Shown here one piece after another: positions 48,734 to 58,009 of a stretch of DNA of 64,000 bases. The DNA is from Cytophagaceae bacterium. GTDB lineage: Bacteria > Bacteroidota > Bacteroidia > Cytophagales > Spirosomataceae. Location of the stretch: the NCBI GenBank assembly GCA_027486845.1, contig JAIXOL010000021.1, positions 1 to 64,000 of the forward strand, written 5' to 3'. Made by a program: the position numbers and the translations under genes. Numbering within the stretch: the first letter of the stretch is position 1; every line of letters starts with the position of its first letter. The notes beneath the pieces were generated by a model. The model was not told the DNA's origin. It saw only the letters and a program-made list of their open reading frames with translations, and made no database searches.

Positions 48734-49819
48734 TTAATTACTTATACTATAACTCAAGTCGGCTCTGATTCGTTTGTCTTTTGGTGATAATTTTTCAAAA
48801 GCTTTGGGTGAAATTTTTATAACCACATCACCCGCCGAACTAAGCTTGCCAATTACTTTTACCCAAACACTTTGACCATTGGCTTGATTAGCAACTTTAA
48901 TGAGTGTTCCGATAGGAGCAGTACGGTGTAGTGCCAAAAATTTATTGGTGCCTGCACCCGCATCAATCATTTCAGCAATTCCTTGTTCAGAAAATTTCTT
49001 GCCACCTGGGGCATTTGGTACTATTGTGGCAGCAGGTTTATTTGTTACAGGCTTATTTATAACCGATTGGTCTTTTGGTTTATCCTTTATTTTCTCTTTT
49101 ATAGCCACATCACCCGCTGGGGCTTGAACCTGTATAGGTTTTAGCTTTAAAGTGTCTTTTTTAGCTACTTTCGCCACAAAATTTGCAGGTTTTTCAATAA
49201 CTAAAACTTGATTTACTTTAAGTTCGTCGTTTGTCAGACCATTCCAATCTCTAATCTGCCATACTTTTAAATTATAAAGTTTAGCAACAGTAAACAAATT
49301 CTGTCCCGCAGCCACGGTGTGAGTTTTACCTTTAAGTGGAGTTTTTGCTGCTGTTAGTTTCTTAAGTGTATCAATTATTGTTAAAATGTCTTTCGATGAA
49401 TCAGTTTGACTAACTTTTTCATTGATTGGAGGTGATTCTTTAGGTGTAGCTTCTGGAATATCAATTATTTCGATACCGTTTTCATCAATATTTTTTTTAT
49501 TTTTTTTTGAGGCTGGCGTCGTAATAATTTCAGCAAGGTGGTTTTTTTTTGCTACTCTATTGCCTTTTATTGGTATTTCTATTACCTGTTCGGGAGCAAT
49601 AGTTGTTCCTTTTTTGAATAAAGTATTAGCCGACAAAAATTCTTTTTCTGAACAATCATATCTTTTTAAAATAGAATAAAGAGTTTCACCTTTTTCAACT
49701 TTGTGTTGAACCAAAACTTTACCGTTTCTTTTCTCTACTCCGAGCGAGTCAACGGGATTAGCTTTAGTGTTTGTCAGAATAAACACTAAAGCTATTGTTG
49801 AACAAAACAATCTGAACAT
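48734..49819 (-). CDS. LysM-repeat protein with C-terminal RlpA-like domain
   Basis: An exported protein of about 361 residues. ATG at 49819 gives the signal peptide MFRLFCSTIALVFILTNTKA; the frame extends ten codons upstream without signal features. LysM 1 (about 40-85: VQHKVEKGETLYSILKRYDC) and LysM 2 (about 167-210: HTVAAGQNLFTVAKLYNLKV) bind peptidoglycan. The end (about 275-361, ALHRTAPIGTLIKVANQANG, VWVKVIGKL) looks like a double-psi beta-barrel as in RlpA. Likely a cell-wall-associated protein; enzymatic activity is uncertain. Confidence 0.85.
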   Translation of the reverse strand: MFRLFCSTIALVFILTNTKANPVDSLGVEKRNGKVLVQHKVEKGETLYSILKRYDCSEKEFLSANTLFKKGTTIAPEQVIEIPIKGNRVAKKNHLAEIITTPASKKNKKNIDENGIEIIDIPEATPKESPPINEKVSQTDSSKDILTIIDTLKKLTAAKTPLKGKTHTVAAGQNLFTVAKLYNLKVWQIRDWNGLTNDELKVNQVLVIEKPANFVAKVAKKDTLKLKPIQVQAPAGDVAIKEKIKDKPKDQSVINKPVTNKPAATIVPNAPGGKKFSEQGIAEMIDAGAGTNKFLALHRTAPIGTLIKVANQANGQSVWVKVIGKLSSAGDVVIKISPKAFEKLSPKDKRIRADLSYSISN

Positions 49820-50071
49820 ATAGACGTAATTAGGTTTTTTATAATGCACGATTCAACCAAAATGCCGAACTTTAACTTAACCTAAAAAAATTGAGAGATT
49901 ATCAAGATTGATTATCTTGATTTTTAATTTGTTCTCAATTTTTTTTTGTTTTAGTTTACTTCATTTTTTTGGTATTTATTTCAATTTGATACAAATTTAA
50001 TGATTCTGTGACAGATTAACGTATATATTTTTTTTTTGATGTAAATTCGCCTTCTTCAAGCAATAAAAACT

Positions 50072-50815
50072 ATGAAAATTCTTGGTATAATTCCAGCAAG
50101 ATTCGCTTCGAGCCGCTTTCCTGGAAAGCCTTTGGCTGATATTGGCGGAAAAAGTATGATTCAACGAGTGTACGAACAAGCTCAAAAAGCAAAAAGTCTG
50201 AGTAAAGTAGTAGTTGCAACTGACGACTCTAGAATATTTGATCATATAATTGGGTTCGGAGGCGAAGCATATATGACCTCTGAAAACCACCCAAGTGGCA
50301 CTGACCGATGTTTTGAAGCTCTACAAAAGGCGGGTGGAAGTAGTAAATACGACTACATTATTAATATTCAAGGTGATGAACCATTTATTGACCCCGAAAC
50401 TGTTGAACAAATGGCAAAATTGCTCGATTTTAAGACCGAAATAGCAACTGCCGTTAAGAAAATAAATGATTATGAAACACTTTTCGACCCAAATGTGGTA
50501 AAAGCGGTGCTTACGATGCGTAAACAATGTTTGTATTTTAGTCGCCAAACTGTGCCTTATGTGCGTGGACATGAACCGGGAACTTGGCTCGAACATGCCG
50601 ATTTTTATAAACATATCGGTCTTTATGCCTATCGAAATGATGTGTTGGAGCAGATTTCGCATTTGCCACCATCACCACTCGAAAACACCGAAAAACTCGA
50701 ACAATTACGTTGGCTTGGCTATGGCTATAAAATTTATGCAACTGTTACAAACTATGAAAGTATCGGCGTTGATACTCCCGAAGATTTAGAAAAATTGAAT
50801 AAAAGTCGTCTTTAG
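50072..50815 (+). CDS. kdsB: 3-deoxy-manno-octulosonate cytidylyltransferase
   Basis: A 247-residue enzyme making CMP-Kdo for lipopolysaccharide core. ILGIIPARFASSRFPGKPLA (CTP loop) opens the protein; VVVATDDSRIFDHI, ENHPSGTDRCFEAL, INIQGDEPFIDPE (metal Asp) and HIGLYAYRNDVLEQI follow in family order. Length is standard. Other Kdo genes are not in the window. Confidence 0.97.
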   Translation: MKILGIIPARFASSRFPGKPLADIGGKSMIQRVYEQAQKAKSLSKVVVATDDSRIFDHIIGFGGEAYMTSENHPSGTDRCFEALQKAGGSSKYDYIINIQGDEPFIDPETVEQMAKLLDFKTEIATAVKKINDYETLFDPNVVKAVLTMRKQCLYFSRQTVPYVRGHEPGTWLEHADFYKHIGLYAYRNDVLEQISHLPPSPLENTEKLEQLRWLGYGYKIYATVTNYESIGVDTPEDLEKLNKSRL

Positions 50816-50964
50816 GATAGGTTTGTCAACCGTGGAAGTATATTTAACAAATTATAAATCTAGCTTACAAATGTTTAAAGAATTCGGTAGGCAACAATAC
50901 AAGTAATTTTCCGTTAAAGTAAAAATTGAAAAGTCCTACTTACTTTATAACAAGCCTTCAATTA

Positions 50965-50980
50965 GGGCGGTTCGCCGCTT
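50965..50980. repeat. GC-rich repeat unit upstream of porX
   Basis: AGGGCGGTTCGCCGCTTC, a variant of the unit at 36421, about 30 nt before the porX start and followed by a run of six G. Confidence 0.5.
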
Positions 50981-51008
50981 CAATGGGGGGCGATTAAAAT
51001 CATAACTT

Positions 51009-52571
51009 ATGCGATATAACATTCTTTGGGCAGATGACGAAATAGATTTATTAAAACCATACATTATTTTTTTGCAAGCGAAAGGCTACGACGTTACGCC
51101 TGTGCCTAGTGGAGCTGATGCACTAGATAAAGTTGAATCTGAAAGATTTGATGTAGTATTTTTAGATGAAATGATGCCGGGAATGACGGGTTTAGAAACA
51201 CTTTCAAAGATTAAAGTTTTGAAACCCAACCTTCCAGTTGTGATGATTACAAAATCGGAAGAGGAACGTATCATGGAAGATGCAATTGGCTCTCAAATTG
51301 CCGATTATTTGATAAAACCTATCAATCCGAACCAAATTTTATTGTCGGTCAAGAAGATTCTTGATAATAAACGCTTGATTTCAGAGAAAACCAATTTGGG
51401 TTATCAGCAAGATTTTAGAAACTTGGCCATGCAATACAACGACCGCATCGGTCATGAGGAATGGTCGGAGATATATAAAAAATTGATTTTTTGGGAACTT
51501 CAACTCGATAAATCAGACGATAAAAGTATGGAGGAGGTTTTTGGTATGCAAAAAGCCGAAGCCAATTCAAATTTCTGTAAATTCGTAGAAGAAAACTATG
51601 AAGATTGGCTTTCTGACCCAAAAGCAGATAAGCCTTTGCTTTCGCACCAATTGATGAAAAACAAAGTTTTTCCTTTGGTAAAAAATGATTCTCCACTTTT
51701 CTTTTTATTGATTGATAATCTTCGTTACGATCAATGGAAGGTTATAGAAGAAGTAATTTCGGATTATTTTAATGTAGAAGAAGAAAGCGATTATTACGCG
51801 ATTTTGCCAACAGCTACTTCGTATGCCCGCAATGCCATTTTCTCAGGTATGATGCCTTCAGATATGGCAAAACATCACCCTGATTTGTGGGTAAATGATG
51901 AAGGTGAAAATGAAGACGCTTTGAATAATAATGAAGCCGAATTCCTAAAACGACAAATTGATAAAAGCCGCCAAAATATTAGTTTTTCTTATCACAAAAT
52001 TTTGAACACATCACAAGGTAAAAGTTTGGTCGATAATTTCAATAATTTATTAAAAAACCAATTGGTGGCAATTGTCTATAATTTTGTTGATATGCTTTCG
52101 CATTCTCGTACCGAAATGGGTATGATTAAAGAGCTCGCACCCGACGAGTCGGCTTATCGCTCAATCACAAAATCATGGCTCGAACACTCGCCTTTACTTG
52201 ATTTATTAAAGAAAATTTCTGAGAAAAAGGGTCGTTTGGTCATTACGACTGACCACGGAATGATAAAAGTAAAACATCCGAAACGCATCGTAGGTGATAG
52301 AAATGTGAATACGAATCTTCGCTATAAACAAGGCAAAAACTTAAATTTGGATGATAAAAGTGATCATATTTTGGTAGTGCGTAAGCCAGAAACTTTTATG
52401 CTTCCGAAACCAAATATCTCGACCGCATATTTCTTTACGATGGAAGACTATTTCTTTGCTTACCCGAATAATTATAACCATTATGTAAGTCATTATCGTG
52501 ATACTTTCCAGCACGGAGGCGTTTCAATCGAAGAAATGATTGTTCCGTTTGTGTATTTGACAGCGAAGTAG
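51009..52571 (+). CDS. porX: PorX: response regulator with PglZ (alkaline-phosphatase-like) domain
   Basis: A 520-residue regulator of the type IX secretion system. The receiver domain (about 1-120) has phosphoacceptor Asp53 in FDVVFLDEMMPG, acidic ADD near residue 9 and Lys in YLIKPINP. A helical linker follows, and then a PglZ/alkaline-phosphatase-superfamily domain (about 230-515: FFLLIDNLRYDQW, ILPTATSYARNAIFSGMMP, VITTDHGMIKVKHP, HGGVSIEEMIVPF). PorX acts with PorY and the ECF sigma SigP in T9SS bacteria and hydrolyses oligonucleotides in known cases. No T9SS structural gene is adjacent. Confidence 0.95.
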   Translation: MRYNILWADDEIDLLKPYIIFLQAKGYDVTPVPSGADALDKVESERFDVVFLDEMMPGMTGLETLSKIKVLKPNLPVVMITKSEEERIMEDAIGSQIADYLIKPINPNQILLSVKKILDNKRLISEKTNLGYQQDFRNLAMQYNDRIGHEEWSEIYKKLIFWELQLDKSDDKSMEEVFGMQKAEANSNFCKFVEENYEDWLSDPKADKPLLSHQLMKNKVFPLVKNDSPLFFLLIDNLRYDQWKVIEEVISDYFNVEEESDYYAILPTATSYARNAIFSGMMPSDMAKHHPDLWVNDEGENEDALNNNEAEFLKRQIDKSRQNISFSYHKILNTSQGKSLVDNFNNLLKNQLVAIVYNFVDMLSHSRTEMGMIKELAPDESAYRSITKSWLEHSPLLDLLKKISEKKGRLVITTDHGMIKVKHPKRIVGDRNVNTNLRYKQGKNLNLDDKSDHILVVRKPETFMLPKPNISTAYFFTMEDYFFAYPNNYNHYVSHYRDTFQHGGVSIEEMIVPFVYLTAK

Positions 52572-52618
52572 CACAATTTTATAATTGTGCTAAGTATACC
52601 CAACTACCACAACAAAAG

Positions 52619-53332
52619 ATGCAACCAAAAATCTACCTTTTGCTCATATTTAATTGTTTGATTATCAGTGCAGTTGCTCAAAATAAAACCGAAAAATATC
52701 TTGAAGATAAATATTCATGGTATACTTCGTTAAACCTTGGAAATGCTGTTGGAAAGTATCAAAAAATATTGAAAGATGCCAAAATGGATGGAATAAAAGG
52801 CGGAATTGTGGTAGGTGGTTTAATGAATCCCTATAAAAGAGCTAAGGCATCCACTATATTTTATGGGGCGGAATTGGGTTATCAATCAAATGGTCAGGAT
52901 GAAGATTTTTTGAGTAATGCTTTGGGTGAGTTTTATGTGGCAAATCATGCTTTTTGGGCAAATGGAGTGGCTCGTTATCGTCCGATTTTGTGGAGTTCAA
53001 AACTGAATCCATATGCTGATGCTTTTTTTGGTGCAAAACTTATCAGAACGAGTGTTTTACTGCAACAAGGTCCTGACCAAAGTGAAATTTTGGCAGCAGT
53101 TAATCGAATTGTGCCGAATTACGGTGTAGGAGTGGGGCTTGGAGTAAAGTTATTTGGGCAAATGAATAATAATTATATTGATATTGGTATATATTATCAG
53201 CAAGCCGATGCTACAAAGATTGTCAGGCCAAATAGTATTGAGATTAATAGTTCTTATTTAATTTCATATAAACAGATATTAACCTACACCAATCAAATTG
53301 TAATTAAGATTGGTTTAACTGGTTTTTTGTAG
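52619..53332 (+). CDS. outer-membrane beta-barrel-like protein
   Basis: A 237-residue protein with signal peptide (MQPKIYLLLIFNCLIISAVAQ) and repeated amphipathic strands (GIVVGGLMNPYKRAKAST, FYGAELGYQSNGQDED, GVGVGLGVKLFGQMNNNYIDIGIYYQQ), ending in a hydrophobic strand IKIGLTGFL with C-terminal Leu. No family name recognised. It follows porX by 47 nt on the same strand and could be read through from it. Confidence 0.6.
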   Translation: MQPKIYLLLIFNCLIISAVAQNKTEKYLEDKYSWYTSLNLGNAVGKYQKILKDAKMDGIKGGIVVGGLMNPYKRAKASTIFYGAELGYQSNGQDEDFLSNALGEFYVANHAFWANGVARYRPILWSSKLNPYADAFFGAKLIRTSVLLQQGPDQSEILAAVNRIVPNYGVGVGLGVKLFGQMNNNYIDIGIYYQQADATKIVRPNSIEINSSYLISYKQILTYTNQIVIKIGLTGFL

Positions 53333-53675
53333 AAAAAAACAAATCCTCCAATAATGATAAATACTGGAAGTTTTACTTATAATTTTACTCTCAAAATTTC
53401 AATTTCTGAAAACCTACTTTTTACATTGTGTAAATCTTTAAATTCAAATACCTGCTTATTGCTTCGTAATTGCTTAATTTCCCTAAATACAAAAAAATAT
53501 AAGAATTAATTTCGTCTAAAAAACAAATTTACCAAATCCTTTGAACCATACTGAGGGAAAAATAAGATTTTAGCATTTATTTACCTTGTTTTGGAAACCC
53601 ATTATTTGATGTGGATTCACCACTTGTAAAAGGTTTGTGTTCGATAATTAGATACGGTGTTGAAGCTGGTGCTGA
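53333..53675. other. gene-poor region
   Basis: 343 nt without a convincing gene. A 51-codon frame at 53354-53509 has low-complexity, non-protein-like content. On the minus strand near 53590-53650 a fragment (HKPFTSGEST, then NNGFPKQGK and stop) hints at the tail of a decayed gene, but I cannot name it. Confidence 0.4.
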
Positions 53676-54272
53676 TCATGATACTTTCTTTGTCCAATAA
53701 ATCATTTCTTTTTGGGTAGAATGCTGATTTCCAATGTCAATCCATTCAAATTTACTTTTTAGTGAAAGCTCTTTTTGATAGCCTCGTTTTTTCCAAAAAG
53801 GGTCTAAAGGTTGGTAATCGACAGGTTTCAACTGATGATTTTCGGGGCGAATAACCGAACAAAAGCAAGTGATTTTGCAAGTCTCAAAATTATGAGCGTA
53901 AGCTTCACGTTCTTCAAAAAAACGGTGTCCTAATCCTAGTCCACGATATTCAGGTAGTAAGATACTTTCCCCAAAGTAGAATACGCTTTCGAGATTTATT
54001 CCTGCATTGACGAAAGGTTCTTGAACATTGGAAGTTTCATCAATTAGGGGTATACAGGTAGTTGCTCCAATCATTTTTGAGCCATCATAAACCGCAAATA
54101 AAAAGGCATTTTTTGACTTAACATAAACTTTTAGGTATTCTTTTTCATCATCAATACTCCCTTCATAAAGATAAGGAAATGCTCTAAAAACAGAAATTCT
54201 TAGCTTTGCGAGGTCGTCGAAAACAGATGCTATTTCAGCACTTATCATTTTAATATACGAAAGTTGAGCCAT
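53676..54272 (-). CDS. GNAT family N-acetyltransferase
   Basis: A 198-residue acetyltransferase-fold protein. The central motif GESILLPEYRGLGLGHRFFEEREAYA (about 103-128) contains the acetyl-CoA pyrophosphate loop (RGLGLGH). N-terminal LAKLRISVFRAFPYLYEG is typical of a Bacteroidota GNAT subgroup. The substrate is unknown. Stand-alone gene with degraded sequence on both sides. Confidence 0.85.
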   Translation of the reverse strand: MAQLSYIKMISAEIASVFDDLAKLRISVFRAFPYLYEGSIDDEKEYLKVYVKSKNAFLFAVYDGSKMIGATTCIPLIDETSNVQEPFVNAGINLESVFYFGESILLPEYRGLGLGHRFFEEREAYAHNFETCKITCFCSVIRPENHQLKPVDYQPLDPFWKKRGYQKELSLKSKFEWIDIGNQHSTQKEMIYWTKKVS

Positions 54273-54381
54273 TTTTATGAAACTAACTTAATCTTAGAGG
54301 GGGGGTATTAGTTAAACGAGTAATTTTACTATTTTTTATTTCTAAAAATTCTCCAGCAGGCAAGATATATAAATGTTCCCG

Positions 54382-54413
54382 AGCCGAATGATGCGTCTTC
54401 GTCGGCTTTTTTT
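54382..54413 (+). terminator. terminator-like hairpin
   Basis: AGCCGA pairs with TCGGCT (imperfect inner pairing GA/TC) followed by TTTTTT. No intact plus-strand gene precedes it, so it may have belonged to a lost gene. Confidence 0.5.
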
Positions 54414-54441
54414 ATGCTGCCATTTACAACAAATTCGGCAG

Positions 54442-54725
54442 TTACACGACTATTGTTTGGTTCACCAAAAAAACGAATTCAGTAAGGGCTTCTTTGTAGG
54501 ATTCATCCATCTTTTGCAAAAACGCAGTAAATAATTCAATTCCGATGCATTCTTTGCCTTGGTTGGGTGAGGTTTGATTTCTGCATGAACGAGAACCAAC
54601 ATCCCTTTCCAAACTTTATTTTTAAAGCAATTATAATAGTTTTTTTTGATTTCTAAGGTATTTATATCAATAGAATATTTTAAACATAAAATAGCGTTCG
54701 ATTTGAAATCGAATAGTTGCCGCAA
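54442..54725 (-). pseudogene. possible decayed gene with frameshift
   Basis: The open frame 54462-54725 starts MRQLFDFKSNAILCLKYSID and continues NKVWKGMLVLVHAEIKP. Its last third looks like noise, while another frame of the same strand gives protein-like GKECIGIELFTAFLQKMDES, then YKEALTEFVFLVNQ, up to a stop at 54442-54444. A frameshift near 54570-54600 would join them. The family is not recognised; short relic downstream of an Hsp70-like gene. Confidence 0.3.
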
Positions 54726-54737
54726 TATATAAAAAAA

Positions 54738-56018
54738 TTAAGAAGTTTCAGCCTCAACTAACACACGATAGCTATAGGCCAATCCCATTGCCACACTATT
54801 AAAATTATCGCCCGATTTTATTTTTTCTGAACCAAAACGTTGTATAAAAATATTGTTTAACGGACGTACCATTGATGTTCCTCCTGTCATAAAGACAACA
54901 TCAACCTCATTATTTTTTATCTGATTTTTGTCTAGAAACTCTTGCAAATACTGCTCAATTTTATCTACATTTTTCTCGATAATTTCTTTTGAAAATTCTT
55001 GTATTGACAAAGGTTCATTAATGGAAATTTCGCTTTCATTAAATTCAAAAATTGCATTATCTGACTTAGTTAAGTTGATTTTAACTTTTTCGATTTGTTT
55101 GAAAAGTTCATAACCTAAATTCTGCTCAATCAAAGTTTGAAGGTTTTTTACTCGATAATCTTTCCCCGAATATTGGTAAGATTTGGCTATGCTCAACTTC
55201 ATGCGAAGAGAGTCCAGAAAGTTCATTTTTTCCCAAGAACAAATGCTGTAAAAATATGAAAGTGGTAAGTCAATTGGTTTTCCGGGAGTAAATTCCTCTT
55301 TTACACCGCGTCCAAAATGTGGCGTTCCTTTATGCCACATAATATCCGAATCAAAACTATCACCACCGATATAAATACCTCCTTGTGCGAGCATATCAGC
55401 CGTTCGGTCGGCTTGATTTATGGCATCTGGATTAAGTTTCATCAATGAAAAATCAGAAGTGCCACCACCAAAGTCAGCCACCAAAACCAATTGTTGATTT
55501 TCGATTTGACGTTCATACGTAAAAGCCGCTCCTATTGGCTCCATCTGAAAGTAAAATTCTTCAAAACCTGCAATTTGTGCAGCTTTAGATAGTCTTTCCT
55601 GAGCTAAAGCATCTTTTTCTGGGTTTTCGTCAAAAACTACTGGGCGTCCAATTACTGCTGTCTTGACGTTTTCTCCCACAAATTCATCAGCTATTTTCTT
55701 TAAATGTACTAAAATCAAAGCCACTAAATCTTCTGCACGATAACTCTTCGAGCCAATCCGAGTATCAATAAAGCTTTTATTAGGTAAAACTTTCTTGATA
55801 GATTTCATAAATCGCCCACGCATCCGATTCTGTACGTACAGTGAAATTGCCTCATGCCCAACCGTCGGAACAATTGGCTCTTTTGGGTTGATTGAATCTG
55901 GGAAAAATAGGAGTGAAGGGATTGTAAAAAGTTTGACTAAATTATTAGTTTCTGTATTAAGAATTGCCAATGCCGAATTTGTGGTGCCGAAATCAATTCC
56001 GTAAATATATTTGCTCAT
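54738..56018 (-). CDS. Hsp70-family protein lacking a substrate-binding domain (YegD-like)
   Basis: A 426-residue actin/Hsp70-type ATPase. Phosphate 1 YGIDFGTTNSALAI (about 4-17), phosphate 2 VLVADFGGGTSDFSLMKL (about 181-198) and the adenosine motif VDVVFMTGGTSMVRPL (about 373-388) are present. It ends after the nucleotide-binding domain, so the peptide-binding part of DnaK is missing, as in YegD. A chaperone or regulatory role is possible; known YegD homologues are poorly characterised. Confidence 0.88.
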   Translation of the reverse strand: MSKYIYGIDFGTTNSALAILNTETNNLVKLFTIPSLLFFPDSINPKEPIVPTVGHEAISLYVQNRMRGRFMKSIKKVLPNKSFIDTRIGSKSYRAEDLVALILVHLKKIADEFVGENVKTAVIGRPVVFDENPEKDALAQERLSKAAQIAGFEEFYFQMEPIGAAFTYERQIENQQLVLVADFGGGTSDFSLMKLNPDAINQADRTADMLAQGGIYIGGDSFDSDIMWHKGTPHFGRGVKEEFTPGKPIDLPLSYFYSICSWEKMNFLDSLRMKLSIAKSYQYSGKDYRVKNLQTLIEQNLGYELFKQIEKVKINLTKSDNAIFEFNESEISINEPLSIQEFSKEIIEKNVDKIEQYLQEFLDKNQIKNNEVDVVFMTGGTSMVRPLNNIFIQRFGSEKIKSGDNFNSVAMGLAYSYRVLVEAETS

Positions 56019-56176
56019 GCGAAAATTTGAATGTGGCTTGATATAACAGACGTTTATTGAAATTGGTTTCGTAGGAGTATGTTTTTCTAAATATTGTTGG
56101 AGTATGGCACAATTTTAAAAATTGGACAACGATGAAAATTATTAGTTGTTGTTGTTTGATGTAAAAATGAAAACAT

Positions 56177-56854
56177 TTACATACTCTCAGCAAGGTCACG
56201 GACTTGACCCTTATCACAGTAGAGTGTACGATGGGGGAAGCGTTCAATTAGCTCAAAATCGTGCGTTGCCATTAGTACAGCCGAATTAGATTTTTCGTTT
56301 ATATCGAGAAAAAGTTTCAAAATCTCTAATGACATTTCGGGGTCGAGATTTCCCGTTGGCTCATCGGCCAAAATAATATCAGGTTTATTGAGTAACGCTC
56401 GAGCAATACCTACTCTTTGCTGCTCACCACCAGATAGCTGGTGTGGCATTTTTTTAAGTATATGTGGCAAATTAACTAAAGTAAGTACTTCGGCAATTCG
56501 TTCATCAATGTCGTTTTTTTCGGTTAAACCCATTGCTTTTAGATAAAAACGAAGGTTTTTGTCGATATTTCGATCACTCAACAATTGAAAATCTTGAAAA
56601 ACAATACCAATATTTCTTCTAAGAAAAGGAATTTGGGTGCGTTTCAAAGCGTGAAGCTCAAAGCCACCTACAACGCCAGTGCCTTTTTCAAGCCAAAGGT
56701 CAGCGTAGAGTGTTTGTAAAAGAGAAGATTTTCCACTACCAGTTCGGCCAATCAGATATACAAATTCTCCTTTTTGGATACTAAAATTCACATCCGACAA
56801 AACCAATTGGTCTCGTTGGTAAATAAAAGCGTTTTGTAGTGAAATGACCTCCAT
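56177..56854 (-). CDS. ftsE: cell division ATP-binding protein FtsE
   Basis: A 225-residue ABC ATPase: Walker A LIGRTGSGKSSLL (about 34-46), Q-loop IGIVFQDFQLLSDR, signature LSGGEQQRVGIARALL (about 141-156), Walker B ILADEPTGNLDPE and H-loop MATHDF. The pattern and size match FtsE, which with FtsX controls peptidoglycan hydrolases at the septum. ftsX is not adjacent here, so the FtsE call rests on sequence pattern; a LolD-type ATPase is the alternative. Confidence 0.85.
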   Translation of the reverse strand: MEVISLQNAFIYQRDQLVLSDVNFSIQKGEFVYLIGRTGSGKSSLLQTLYADLWLEKGTGVVGGFELHALKRTQIPFLRRNIGIVFQDFQLLSDRNIDKNLRFYLKAMGLTEKNDIDERIAEVLTLVNLPHILKKMPHQLSGGEQQRVGIARALLNKPDIILADEPTGNLDPEMSLEILKLFLDINEKSNSAVLMATHDFELIERFPHRTLYCDKGQVRDLAESM

Positions 56855-56856
56855 AG

Positions 56857-56929
56857 AGTTCTGAATTCTGTGGTTTGAGTTCTGAATTGAGAGTAAAAAC
56901 TCGGAATTCAGAACTCAGAACTCAGAATT
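56857..56929. repeat. GAGTTCTGAATT inverted arms between ftsE and fsa
   Basis: Left words GAGTTCTGAATTCTG and GAGTTCTGAATTGAGAG, right words CTCGGAATTCAGAACTCAG and AACTCAGAATT. They can form a long imperfect hairpin. The same words occur at 43079-43199. Confidence 0.6.
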
Positions 56930-56931
56930 AT

Positions 56932-57591
56932 TTATTTTGTGTTTGCTTTAGCGTGGTCAGCTAAAAACTTAGCTAAACCACTATCAGTCAATGGGTGATT
57001 TAATAAAGCCATGATAGCTGAAAGTGGGCCAGTCATTACATCCGAACCAATTTTAGCACATTGTAAGATATGCAAAGGATGACGCACCGAAGCAGCTAAG
57101 ATTTGTGTTTCAAATCCGTAGTTGTCATAAATTGTGCGAATATCTTCAATCAAAATCATACCATCTGATGAAATATCATCCAAACGACCAACGAATGGAG
57201 AAACGTAAGTTGCACCAGCTTTGGCAGCCAAAAGAGCTTGACCAGCTGAAAATACTAATGTACAATTGGTTTTAATACCTCTTTCTGAAAAATATTTAAT
57301 TGCTTTGATACCGTCTTTAATCATCGGTATTTTTACAACAATTTGCTCGTCGATTTCAGCTAATTCTTCTCCTTCGGCAATCATTTCCTCGAAAGTGGTA
57401 GCAATCACTTCAGCACTTACATCGCCATCTACAATATCGCAGATTGCTTTATAATGACGCATTATGTTGTTTTTGCCAGAAATACCTTCTTTGGCCATTA
57501 ATGAAGGATTGGTAGTTACACCATCAAGAATACCGAGGTCTTGTGCTTCTTGAATGTCTTTGAGAGAGGCTGTATCAATAAAAAATTTCAT
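56932..57591 (-). CDS. fsa: fructose-6-phosphate aldolase / TalC-type transaldolase
   Basis: A 219-residue TIM-barrel aldolase: [34 protein letters not shown], Schiff-base Lys in EQIVVKIPM (about 87), [21 protein letters not shown] and [10 protein letters not shown]. Short transaldolases of this type include both fructose-6-phosphate aldolases and true transaldolases; sequence by eye cannot separate them. Single gene; the SRP RNA gene lies upstream on the same strand. Confidence 0.92.
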   Translation of the reverse strand: MKFFIDTASLKDIQEAQDLGILDGVTTNPSLMAKEGISGKNNIMRHYKAICDIVDGDVSAEVIATTFEEMIAEGEELAEIDEQIVVKIPMIKDGIKAIKYFSERGIKTNCTLVFSAGQALLAAKAGATYVSPFVGRLDDISSDGMILIEDIRTIYDNYGFETQILAASVRHPLHILQCAKIGSDVMTGPLSAIMALLNHPLTDSGLAKFLADHAKANTK

Positions 57592-57599
57592 GGAGAAAA

Positions 57600-57630
57600 A
57601 ACCCCTATCCCCTAAAGAGGGACTTTTTGT
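57600..57630. repeat. C-rich dispersed repeat fragment
   Basis: ACCCCTATCCCCTAAAGAGG and flanks, of the style of the C/G-rich blocks at 30700 and 63731. Located between fsa and the SRP RNA gene. Confidence 0.4.
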
Positions 57631-57696
57631 TGGGAACTTCTATGCCGTGGGGCGATTAGACGTAGAAGTTACAAATATATTGATGCGAATAAGTCA

Positions 57697-57781
57697 AAAA
57701 AAAAGGCAAATTCACCGCTCGACCACAGTACCCTTGCTTCGGTCAAGACCTGGGGGATTCAGCAGGAGCTGGTAATTTGCC
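57697..57781 (-). ncRNA. ffs: signal recognition particle 4.5S-type RNA
   Basis: The minus-strand transcript begins near GGCAAATTACC and ends with a U-run (A-run 57696-57704 on plus). The ends GGCAAATT/AATTTGCC and GAGC-type segments pair into one long rod. The apical domain carries CCCCCAGGTCTTGACCGAAG then CAAGGGTA, which is the conserved SRP symmetric loop and tetraloop region that binds Ffh. A full consensus promoter precedes it. About 77-85 nt, the short bacterial type. Confidence 0.88.
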
Positions 57782-57785
57782 GATA

Positions 57786-57816
57786 CAAAAGTAGTAAATT
57801 TTTGACTGTCTGCAAA
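57786..57816 (-). promoter_or_regulatory. Bacteroidota promoter of the SRP RNA
   Basis: On the minus strand TTTG (57813-57816), exactly 19 nt, TACTTTTG (57786-57793), ending 5 nt before the RNA. Same geometry as the tRNA-Leu promoter. Confidence 0.85.
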
Positions 57817-58009
57817 CGTTTTTTATGCAATTTAATAGTTTTTTGATTATTAGTCAAAATTAATTCCTATAAATTGTTGATAATCAGTTGTTTGTCGATT
57901 AATGTTTCGGGATTAAAAAAATTAAGGAGATATATCATATTTTTTGATTGACCTTCATTGTATTTTTGTTTGATTTAAGAAATATTCCTAACCCAATGCT
58001 TTTAAAATT

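Noticed and set aside
53354-53509. 51-codon plus-strand frame
   Set aside because: Low-complexity Asn/Ser/Leu content without a recognisable pattern; probably chance in AT-rich DNA.
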